Assembly: GCA_023525975.1 (NCBI GenBank) | Contig: CM042032.1 | Coordinates: forward strand, 17,304,001 to 17,368,000 | Length of the DNA stretch: 64,000 nt | Origin: Smallanthus sonchifolius | Lineage: Eukaryota > Streptophyta > Magnoliopsida > Asterales > Asteraceae | Reading direction: 5' to 3' | In this document: positions 54,915 through 64,000 of the stretch, in pieces | How the letters are laid out: every line of letters begins with the position of its first letter | Position numbering within the stretch: the stretch's first letter is position 1 | Notes under the pieces: generated by a model | Databases searched by the model: none | What the model saw: the letters and a program-made list of their open reading frames with translations, nothing else | Told to the model about the DNA's origin: nothing | Program-made: the position numbers and the translations under genes

Positions 54915-55150
54915 GTCGTACGAATGGCTACCATGATGAACTTCATTCGCACGAATGGCTCCTACCATTCGCGCGAATAGATCAAGTCTCCCGCTCATTT
55001 GTTCAAACTTCCATTCGCACGAATAGAAAATTCCATTCGCACGAATAGAAAATTCCATTCGCACGAATAGAAAATTCCATTCGCACGAATAGAAATTACC
55101 ATTCGCACGAATAGAAAATTCCATTCGCACGAATAGACCCATTCGCATAA
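54915..55150. repeat. 24-bp tandem array of the C palindrome in the gag leader
   Basis: Two spaced palindromes, then six to seven tandem copies of a ~24-bp unit around CCATTCGCACGAATAGAAAA (55013-55148). The same half-site occurs in the LTR. The gag start lies about 50 bp downstream. Confidence 0.92.
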
Positions 55151-55197
55151 ATCTCTTCTGAATTTTTTTTTTGTGTCGAATAACTTCGTTTTTTACC

Positions 55198-55335
55198 ATG
55201 TCGGACTTAGCCTTTGTTGCCAGTCAGAACAGTAAAATCCAAAACTTGTTATTAATCGATAATGAAGTTGGAAATGATAACAAGGCTCCAAAACTCATGA
55301 CAATGGACGAATATCATCACTGGAAAAACAGGTTT
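55198..55335 (+). pseudogene. Gag N-terminus of C, cut by G2
   Basis: ATG at 55198 (MSDLAFVASQNSKIQNLLLI) with KLMTMDEYHHWKNRF, the copia Gag start pattern. It is open for 46 codons until the G2 LTR. The 5 bases GGTTT (55331-55335) are the likely target duplication of G2. Confidence 0.85.
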
Positions 55336-55576
55336 TGTAACATTCCTTATTTTTATTATTCATATTTCAATCCAATGTAATGCAATTTCGAATTCAATAC
55401 TCGTGCACTGTCTCATTTATTTTCTCGCCGTAAATTAAATGCAAGGATTCTATACAAATTCGCAAATTTTACTCGGTTATATACATTTAAACACTATACA
55501 AGAAACCATTTTATTCAAACTTATCAAATCTGAAAAGTCAAGGACTAAAATTGAAAATGTCAACAAACCCTAGTCA

Positions 55577-55684
55577 AGCACGGTCGTGCTCCGTTCTGGC
55601 ACGGTCGCGCCAAGTGCCATGGCACGATCGCGCGACTGGTCCTGGAACGATCGCGCCCGGTGCCTAAGCACGGTCGCGCCTGCG
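55577..55684. repeat. G2 palindrome cluster 1
   Basis: Five copies of GCACGGTCGTGC or GGCACGGTCGCGCC-type palindromes. The 3' LTR (63298-63425) has one more unit ('ctcttgggcacggtcgcgcc'). Confidence 0.88.
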
Positions 55685-56280
55685 TAACAGTTGAAACGTA
55701 AATGCAGTTTAATCACCCAATCATTTGAAATCCGTAACAGTCGTCCGTTTCTTTTCCCCTTAACGAATGAATCAACTATCGAATTCCTCAAACGTCTCAG
55801 TTCATATTACCAATTTCGAAAAACTCTCTCAAGCTTTCCAAGAAACAAAAATCCGCTGTTCGATCCGAATCCTCTCAATCCAGCAGCAGAAACTCGATAC
55901 TCAATCATCCCTGAAGTTCCCAGACTATTTGGATTGGCCGGAGTTGCAGTAAAGATCGCCGGAACACAAGTCGTCGACGCCGGAACTCTTTATTGCCATC
56001 TCTATCAATCCTCTACTGTTTCGGGTAATTGAAATCATTTATTTCAGTTAAGTAGTCTCTGTATCGAAAGCCCCTATTCAATTTGGGCTTCCATTATAGA
56101 AATCGATCCGAATCAGAACTCATGCTTTATTAAAAATGATTTAATCGAACCCCTACTTAAACGCGATGTACATACAATTAGATTATATGAAAAGGCTCGT
56201 AATAACCCATTAATCAAAAGCCCTAACAATTCCAACGTTTAAAATACAAGAATTGGTAAATTCGTGTATGATTTGGAAAA

Positions 56281-56541
56281 GACACGGTCGCGCTAATCAT
56301 CTAGCGCGGCCGTGCCTCATCGAGCGCGGTCGTGTTCTCCTGTCCAGACCTTGTCATGCCCTCTGGGCTAGTCTCTGTTGTGTCTAAAGATCATAGACAC
56401 GACCGTGCCGGGCCAAGGCACGGTCGTGCCTGTTGACTGGTCTAGATTGTGCTTCTGTTGATCAACCCGGTCGCGCCCCGACTAGCGCGGTCGCGCCCGT
56501 GGCTTGAGCACGATCGTGCCCTTCCGAGGCACGGTCGTGTG
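56281..56541. repeat. G2 palindrome cluster 2
   Basis: Around nine palindromes of the same motif, including GGCACGGTCGTGCC near 56417-56430, starting soon after the TATA position. Confidence 0.85.
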
Positions 56542-57792
56542 AGACTCAGAACCTTTTAACAGAATTATAAATTTTTATATTTTAATTAGTAAATGTTTCA
56601 GATTTTATAAAAATATGTTTTCTGTATTTAAAAATGGATTAAAAGTTTAATCTTGGCATAAATATAATTTATTTAAAAGTTTTTGAAAATTTAATTTATA
56701 TTTATTATCTTACACTTAAATGATATTTTAAATAATTAAGTTACAAAATTTATAAATAAATGAGATACATTTTAAATCAAAATCATTTATTTATTTATAC
56801 TTAATTACAATTAATATTCACATTATTTCATAAACTATAATTATATATTTATTCAATTATTCAATTCAAACCTAATCAAATTGTTTCAAAAATATTTTAC
56901 TTCAAACTCTATATATTTTATTCAATACTTTTAAATACAAATCAATAGTTTTATACACAAATTCAACTTTCATTTTAGACTTAAACTTTATGCATCTATT
57001 TGATTCAATACACATTACTCTTTAGGTTGATTTGTGCACTCGAGGATCATTATTTTTCTTTATATTATCCTTGTTCGCTACACCTCCTTATCAAGTGAGT
57101 ATTCACAACCCCTTTTTACTCTTTTACACTTTTGGGGTGGAACATGAACTCTATACTCATTACACATTACACAATGACATTTACACAAACAACACAAGTG
57201 CTAAAATCCTATTTACATACATGTGTGCAAAAATTTGAGCTTTGTGCCCGAGTGCTAGGTGTGCTAACCTATGTATGCTCTTATGTGCAATCATTAACTA
57301 TACAAGCCGACGGTTTTCAATGATAGATCTATTGAGTCTGACAAACCCACCCATGGTACGTGGTGATTGAAACCGACAACATAATTTTTGCATGCTAGTT
57401 ACAAGGTTTGATTGTACATTTGGTTACACAATAGCTACTCCCCATAAACGCCTTATTTACCATGTCATGTATAGGATTTGTTTTCATCTATATGCTATCT
57501 ATATACAACTGTGTTATACTCACCAACTCTTTAGTTGACTTTATTTTATTCATGTTTCAGGCCCCAATATGTGAGATTGATTCAAGACGTGTTCAACATA
57601 GGATTTGGACTTAGCAATATAAATCAAGAATTTTATGAGTTGTTTATGTTTCTTGTTTGAATTTGATTTTGTACTTGGATTTATTATAATGCAAATTTGA
57701 CTTTAATATATTTCAATTTAGTCAACCATGTGCTATGAACAGTCTACATGTCCCGCCCCGATGATTCCGCCATCGGTCGGGGTGTGACAGAT

Positions 57793-57805
57793 TGGTATCA
57801 GAGCC
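57793..57805 (+). other. Primer-binding site of G2
   Basis: TGGTATCAGAGCC, 3 bases after the LTR end. Confidence 0.9.
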
Positions 57806-58499
57806 TTGGTTATAGAGAATTAGGTTATTAGATACCTTGACCTAGACTATAACTTTAGGACACCCACTTATACTATGTTTCATGATTTTTGTGCTATGTG
57901 TTACATGCTATGTGCTATATGTTATATGTTACATGTTTAGTATGATTACTTATTATTTCATTATGATGACTTATGTGTTTTAAATCCATGACTTATTAGG
58001 ATATTCTTAATAATTAAATAAATAATATCCTTTCCTATATTCTAAAACCCCATAATATTTCTATTTTCTTTTCTATCTTTATCCTTGCTTAGCATGTGGA
58101 AAATTCTTGAAGCAAAAATCTTTAAAATATTTTTATTTCTTCGTTAAGGTTTTTAAACTTGTTAAATTATTTGAGGACACGTGCAATCTGGAAGGGTGAC
58201 ACCTGTATTTTGGGTTTTCTATCTAGGAAAGCATTTCGCATAAATCCCAATCAACCGAGGGACCCGTATGCTTTCCTGGGAATTCCCGAGATGAGTGTTT
58301 ACTTATAGGCTAAAGCATGTCTCCTTGAAGATTTTATAAGTTTAATTAACCTTAATGTGCCATGGTATTCAAGTGATTTTGTCACTTTTGAGTACAATCC
58401 AAACTAAGAATATCTATTTTATTTTGTATCTCATTCTATTAAATCCTATCAAATCTCATAAGTTCTCACAATTTTCCTTGTCTTGTGACAATCTGTAGA
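57806..58499 (+). other. Untranslated leader of G2
   Basis: Homologous to 7513-8194 of G1. Contains the conserved phrases 'gacacgtgcaatctggaagg' and 'ctcataagttctcacaatttt'. No coding evidence. Confidence 0.7.
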
Positions 58500-60329
58500 A
58501 TGCCTCCTCGTCGTACTCCCGCAACCAACGCCAAGACCGACATTGCTGCTATTCTCACCCAATCGGTGACACAACTCACCCAAGCCAATGGTGCCACCAA
58601 TGGCAACAATGGTGGAAATGGAAGCAATAGTGGTAATAATGGTGGAAATGGTGGTAACAATCCACCTCAATGCACCTTCAAGCACTTCAACTCGTGCAAT
58701 CCCCTAAAGTTTTATGGAACCGAAGGAGCTACTGGACTCCTTCAATGGTTTGAAAGCATTGAGAATACCTTTCTCAATAGTGACTTTCCCGACAACCTCC
58801 GTGTTCGTCATGCTACAAGTGTCCTACAAAAACGGGCACTTACATGGTGGAATGGAGAGAAAAGAAATAGGGGTGTTGACATAGTTATGGCCTTACCTTG
58901 GGATGAGGTCAAAAGGCTTATGACCGAGGAGTTCTGTCCTCGAAATGAAGTGAAAAAGTTAGAGGCCGAATTTTGGGATCTTGCCCAAGATAGTGGGGAA
59001 AACTTAGCATATACAACTCGGTTCCATGAGTTGAGTCTTTTAGTGCCCCACATGGTCTCTCCGTTATCCCGTTATATCGAAAAGTACATTGGTGGGCTAC
59101 CAAGACAAATCCAAGATACTGTCTTAGGTAGAAATCCTGCTACTTTGGAAGATGCCATCCGCCTGTCTGCTACCCTAACTGATAATCATGTAAAAGCTGG
59201 AACTCTTACCAAAAAGGGTTCTAAGAAAGTTTCTAAAACCGTAACCCCTCCTGCTCACAACAAAGAAGCCACAACCGAGCCCTCTCGCAATAATAGAAAG
59301 AGGAAAGTTAGAAATTTTGCTGTGGTTACTCCTGCTGTTCCCGTCAACCAAGCTGCACCTATGATTCAAGCACCGGTCAAAAAGCCATATGGTGGAATTT
59401 ACCCACTTTGTGCCACCTGCAACTACCATCATCCCCAAAACATCCCATGTCGCCTTTGTACTTATTGTGGGAGATATGGTCATGCGGTTAGTATTTGTAG
59501 GACCAAAGCTCTTACGGGCCAAGTCAACCCCCCAAACCGAACCGTACCTCAAGTGGCTAACCAAGGTGCTCCCGCCATTGCTAATGGGGGTGCTTGCTAT
59601 GAGTGTGGTGACCCGAACCATTTTCGTAATCAATGTCCAAGACTTGCAAATGCTAGACAAGGTGGAGCTCGTGGGCGTGCGTTCAACATAAACGCCAACG
59701 AAGCTCAAGCCAACAATGACGTGGTCAATGGTACGTTTCTTGTTAATAGTCAATATGCCTCCATTTTGTTCGATACGGGTGCCGATAAAAGTTTTGTGTC
59801 ACTTAATTTTGAGCCTTTACTTGCAAAGACACGATCCCAATTAGAGAAAACCTTCACCGTTGAAATTGCAAATGGTGACTCCCTTACCATTGAGTCCATT
59901 ATTTATGATTGCTCCTTAGAACTAAATGACCATTCATTCCCAATCAACCTTGTTCCAATGCCACTAGGAAGCTTTGATATTATCATAGGTATGGATTGGC
60001 TATCAAATCATCATGCCGAAGTCATTTGCTTTGAAAAGTGTATTCGAATTCCGCTACCATCGGGAGAAACCTTAAGGGTTTTTGGTGAAAAGCCTTGCAA
60101 GGGACTTAAGTTGATGTCGTGTACTACCGCTCAAAAGTACTTACGAAAGAAGTACATTGCTTTCTTAGCTCATATTGTTCAAAAGGACGTCAAGGAGAAG
60201 AGTATCCAAGACATTCCCATCATTAGGGATTTTCCCGAAGTGTTTCCTAAAGATTTATCCGGTCTTCCTCCTGTTCGTCAAGTAGAGTTCCGTATTGATC
60301 TTATACCTGGAGCTAAACCCCGTTGCTAG
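58500..60329 (+). pseudogene. Gag-protease of G2 (open), frameshifted before RT
   Basis: ATG at 58500 gives MPPRRTPATNAKTDIAA, as in G1. An N/G-rich linker, the capsid-type core (LLQWFESIENTFLNSDFP, ALTWWNGEKR), CCHC knuckles CTYCGRYGHAVSIC (59457-59498) and CYECGDPNHFRNQC (59595-59636), and protease FDTGADKSFVS (59772 on) are all present without a stop. An extra base near 60315 shifts the frame just before RT and ends the frame at 60329. This is the best-preserved Gag-protease in the window. Confidence 0.93.
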
Positions 60330-62211
60330 AGCTCCTTATCGTCTTGCACCTTCCGAAATGCAAGAGCTTGCAAGCCAACTTCAAGAACTCTCCGATAAAG
60401 GTTTCATTCGCCCAAGTCATTCACCGTAGGGTGCACCCGTCTTATTTGTTAAGAAGAAGGATGGATCATTTCGCATGTGTATTGACTACCGCGAACTCAA
60501 CAAGCTTACTATCAAGAACCGTTACCCTTTGCCTAGAATCAATGACCTCTTTGATCAACTTCAAGGTTCTACATGTTTCTCAAAGATTGATCTTCGATCC
60601 GGTTATCATTAGCTTCGTGTTCAAGAAGATGACATTCCTAAGACTGCTTTTCGAACAAGGTATGGTCATTACGAGTTCATGGTTATGCCTTTCGGGTTAA
60701 CCAATGCACCCGCAGTTTTCATGGATCTCATGAATCGTGTGTGCAAACCGTACCTTGATAAATTCGTGATCGTTTTTATTGATGATATCTTAATCTATTC
60801 CAAGACTAAAGCCGACCATGAAGAACACCTTAGATTGGTTTTGGACCTTTTAAAGAGAGAACAACTATATGCCAAGTTCTCCAAGTGTGAATTTTGGCTA
60901 AAAGAAGTTCAATTTCTTGGTCACATCGTCAACGACAAGGGTATTCATGTTGATCCTGCTAAGGTTGAAACGATTAAGAATTGGAATGCCCCGAAGACTC
61001 CTACCGAAGTTCGTTCATTTCTTGGTCTTGCGAGTTATTATCGTCGTTTCATCTCAAACTTCTCAAAGATTGCTGTCCCTCTTACCGCTTTGACCCATAA
61101 GGGTAAAACTTATGAATGGTGACCGAAACAAGAAGAGGCTTTCCAAACCCTCAAGCAAAAGTTGTGCAATGCTCCCATATTGACTCTCCCCGATGGAAAT
61201 GATGATTTAGTTGTCTATTGTGATGCTTCTAACCAAGGTCTTGGTTGTGTCCTCATGCAACGAGGAAAAGTAATCGCTTATGCATCAAGACAACTCAAAA
61301 TTCATGAAAAGAATTATACGACGCACGATCTCGAGTTGGGTGCGGTCGTATTCGCGTTAAAGATTTGGAGACATTACCTATATGCCACAAAATGTGTGGT
61401 ATTCACCGACCACAAAAGTCTTCAACATATCTTCAACCAAAAAGAACTTAATAAGAGGCAACGACGTTGGGTCGAACTCCTTAACGACTACGACTGCGAG
61501 ATTCGTTACCATCCCGGCAAAGCGAATGTTGTAGCCGATGCTTTGAGTCGAAAGGACCATGTTATGCTTCATTGTGCCCGTATTCAAACCGATATTCAAA
61601 CCCATATTTTAGAAGCTCAACATGTCTCGGTAACCGAGGGTAATATGTACGAAGAAATGTCATGTGGTGTTGAACACCTTCTTGAATCAAAGCCCAATGG
61701 CTTACTCTACTACTTGAACCGTATTTGGATTCCCGATCGCGACGATCTCCGTACATTTCTCATGAACGAGGCTCATAAGACTCGTTATTCTATTCATCCA
61801 GGTACGGATAAAATGTACCAAGATCTTCGCCAACTTTATTGGTGGCCCGGTATGAAGAAAGACATTGCTCTTTATGTGGCCAAATGCTTAACCTGTTCGA
61901 AAGTCAAAGCCGAACATCAACGTCCATCTGGTTTACTTGAACAACCAGAAATTCCCGTGTGGAAATGGGAGAATCTAGCTATGGATTTCATTACCAAGCT
62001 CCCTCGCACCTCGAGTGGTTATGATAGTATTTGGGTGATCATTGATCGACTCACCAAATCTGCCCACTTCTTGCCTATACGTGAAGACTTCAAAGTGGAG
62101 AAACTAGCCCGAATTTACATTGATGAAATTGTGTGCCGTCATGGTGTTCCCTTGAACATAATATCCGATAGAGATGCTCGGTTAACTTCTCAATTTTGGC
62201 AATCTCTCTAA
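60330..62211 (+). pseudogene. RT, RNase H and integrase core of G2
   Basis: RT (IDYRELNKLTIKNRYPLPR, FIDD near 60776), RNase H (VYCDASNQGLGCVLMQ, ADALSR) and the integrase zinc region with CLTC intact, followed by DFITKLP and IISDRDARLTSQF. Stops: TAG 60427-60429 (Trp in G1), TAG 60610-60612 (Gln in G1), TGA 61120-61122 (Gly in G1), TAA 62209-62211. These differ from the lesions of G1, so the copies decayed independently. Confidence 0.93.
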
Positions 62212-63021
62212 AAGGCTCTTGGTACTCGATTGGATTTGAGCACGGCTTATCATCCGCAAACTGATGGTCAAACCGAGCGAACAATCCAACCTCTTGAAGA
62301 CATGCTTAGAGCTTGTGTAATCGATTTTGGTGGCAATTGGGATTCACATTTATCCCTCATTGAGTTTTCTTACAACAATAGCTACCACACAAGTATTAAC
62401 ATGGCTCCATTCGAAGCTCTCTATGGTCGCAAGTGTCATTCTCCTATCTGTTGGAGTGAGATTGGTGAAGCACAAATCACTGGTCCCGAGTTAATTCAAG
62501 AAACATATGACAAGATCATTCAAATCCGTGACAATATTCGAGTAGCGAGGAGTCGGCAAAAGAGTTATGCCGACAAACGTCGAAAACCCTTGGAATTCCA
62601 AGTCGGTGATCTTGTTCTTCTTAAGGTGTCTCCATGGAAGGGCGTGATCCGTTTTGGAAAGAAAGGCAAGTTAGCACCTTGTTATGTTGGTCCATTCAAG
62701 ATCCTTGAAAGGATTGGGAAAGTGGCTTACAAACTCGAGTTACCTCCATCTCTTGGCAATGTGCATCCTACATTTCATATATCTAATCTGAAGAAGTGTC
62801 TCGCTGATGAAAATCTCCATATACCGCTTGACGACGTGCGCATTGATGAAACGATGCACTTCGTTGAGAAGGCGGTGGAAATTATGGATCGTGAAGTCAA
62901 ACAACTCAAGCAAAGTTCGTTGGGAATCTAAGCGTGGTCCTGAGTTCACTTGGGAACGAGAAGACCAAATGAAGCTCAAGTACCCTCATCTTTTTACTAA
63001 TAATGTTGTTTCCTCTAACTA
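62212..63021 (+). pseudogene. Integrase end of G2 and broken chromodomain
   Basis: TDGQTERTIQPLEDML, IEFSYNNSYHTSINM and GKLAPCYVGPFKILERIG are open to KQLKQSSLGI (stop 62929-62931). Relative to G1, about 20 nt that encode the start of the chromodomain module are missing near 62913 (flanked by a shared CAAAGT). The remaining VRWESKRGPEFTWERED sits in another frame (62807-63022). Loss of this module would remove the targeting tail. Confidence 0.88.
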
Positions 63022-63046
63022 AATTTCGGGACGAAATTCTCTCAAC

Positions 63047-63056
63047 ATGGGGAGAC
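63047..63056 (+). other. Polypurine tract of G2
   Basis: ATGGGGAGAC directly before TGTAACATTCC. Confidence 0.85.
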
Positions 63057-64000
63057 TGTAACATTCCTGATTTTTATTATTCATATTTCAATCCAATGTA
63101 ATGCAATTTCGAATTCAATACTCGTGCACTGTCTCATTTATTTTCTCGTCGTAAATTAAATGCAATGATTCTATACAAATTCGCAAATTTTACTCGGTTA
63201 TATACATTTAAACACTATACAAGAAACCATTTTATTCAAACTTATCAAATCTGAAAAGTCAAGGACTAAAATTGAAAAATGTCAACAAACCCTAGTCAAG
63301 CACGGTCGTGCTCCGTTCTGGCACGGTCGCGCCAAGTGCCTCGGCACGATCGCGCGACTGGTCCTGGAACGATCGCGCCCGGTGCCTAGGCACGGTCGCG
63401 CCTCTCTTGGGCACGGTCGCGCCTGCGTAACAGTTGAAACGTAAATGCAGTTTAATCACCCAATCATTTGAAATCCGTAACAGTCGTCCGTTTTTTTTCC
63501 CCTTAACGAATGAATCAACTATCGAATTCCTCAAACGTCTCAGTTCATATTACCAATTTCGAAAAACTCTCTCAAGCTTTCCAAGAAACAAAAATCCACT
63601 GTTCGATCCGAATCCTCTCAATCCAGCAGCAGAAACTCGATACTCAATCATCCCTGAAGTTCCCAGACTATTTGGATTGGCCGGAGTTGCAGTAAAGATC
63701 GCCGGAACACAAGTCGTCGATGCCGGATCTCTTTCTTGCCATCTCTATCAATCCTCTACTGTTTCGGGTAATTGAAATCATTTATTTCAGTTAAGTAGTC
63801 TCTGTATCGAAAGCCCCTATTCAATTTGGGCTTCCATTATAGAAATCGATCCGAATCAGAACTCATGCTTTATTAAAAATGATTTAATCGAACCCCTACT
63901 AAAACGCGATGTACATACAATTAGATTATATGAAAAGGCTCGTAATAACCCATTAATCAAAAGCCCTAACAATTCCAACGTTTAAAATACAAGAATTGGT
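63057..64000 (+). repeat. 3' LTR of G2, truncated by window end
   Basis: Matches 55336 onward, with one extra palindrome unit in cluster 1 (63298-63425). Only the first 944 bp are in the window. Confidence 0.93.

Larger units (their letters stand above)
55336..57789 (+). repeat. 5' LTR of G2
   Basis: Starts TGTAACATTCC and ends GGGGTGTGACA. Palindrome clusters at 55577-55684 and 56281-56541, on either side of a degraded TATA site (TTTAAAATA, 56238-56246). Open frames inside, such as 55691-56032, lack known domains. Confidence 0.94.
53988..64000 (+). mobile_element. Copia element C, left end; continues beyond window
   Basis: LTR 53988-54682, PBS, leader with palindrome array and the first 46 codons of gag, then the G2 insertion. 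The 3' parts lie beyond 64000. It is inserted in B2 gag (possible target TAATA, 53983-53987, partner not in window). Confidence 0.8.
55336..64000 (+). mobile_element. Ty3/gypsy chromovirus G2; 3' LTR runs past the window
   Basis: Same family as G1. 5' LTR 55336-57789, PBS, leader, Gag-protease, RT-RNase H, integrase, polypurine tract, and the first 944 bp of the 3' LTR. Coding region closer to intact than G1: Gag and protease are open from 58500 to the end of the protease, yet Pol has four nonsense codons and two indels. Confidence 0.94.

Overview
The window is plant nuclear DNA made almost entirely of nested LTR retrotransposons; I see no intact cellular gene. The element types (Sirevirus-like Ty1/copia elements with a long extra ORF after pol, a chromodomain-bearing Ty3/gypsy element with 2.5 kb LTRs, and a Tat-type gypsy element with an extra ORF antisense to pol) point to an angiosperm. 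A eudicot, perhaps Asteraceae, is my guess from general resemblance and is not proven by the sequence. Every coding region is broken by stops, frameshifts, deletions or insertions, so this is old heterochromatin-like repeat DNA.

Layout. 1-1761: unassigned AT-rich DNA with a tRNA-derived (SINE-like) patch at 516-588. 1762-2130 and 26703-26939: two halves of one gypsy gag fragment (E), split by copia element A (2131-26697; target duplication GAAAG; LTRs 565 and 531 bp). A carries gag, pol and a downstream ORF3, and is itself split inside gag by gypsy chromovirus G1 (4959-15265; target duplication ATAAC; LTRs 2538 and 2507 bp). A also has a 122-bp direct duplication around an inverted 0.6 kb copy of its own 3' region, and a 729-bp tandem duplication of RNase H.

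26940-40262: two minus-strand Tat-type gypsy copies (D1, D2) with left-hand LTRs, plus-strand antisense ORFs that look spliced, and a decayed minus-strand pol (38137-40262). The deleted copia element B1 (31368-37082; target duplication ATTGC) splits the D2 antisense ORF. 40263-41783 is a truncated plus-strand copia fragment (B3). 41784-53987 is a nearly full-length minus-strand copia element (B2) with ORF3, pol and gag. Its gag is cut by a third copia family, C (from 53988), whose gag is in turn cut by a second chromovirus, G2 (55336 past the window end).

How the parts relate. Insertion order can be read from the nesting: E before A before G1; D1 before D2 before B1; B3 before B2 before C before G2. 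The most striking shared property is that four unrelated element families (A, B, C, G) each carry arrays of a different, family-specific, CpG-containing palindrome. In the copia elements these sit just upstream of the LTR TATA box, again in the untranslated leader before gag, and (in A and B) a third time just upstream of ORF3. Palindrome number differs between the two LTRs of single insertions in A, G1 and G2. Palindromic repeats in maize Sirevirus LTRs are, to my recollection, already described; their reuse upstream of gag and ORF3 and the parallel in a gypsy chromovirus are what look unusual here.
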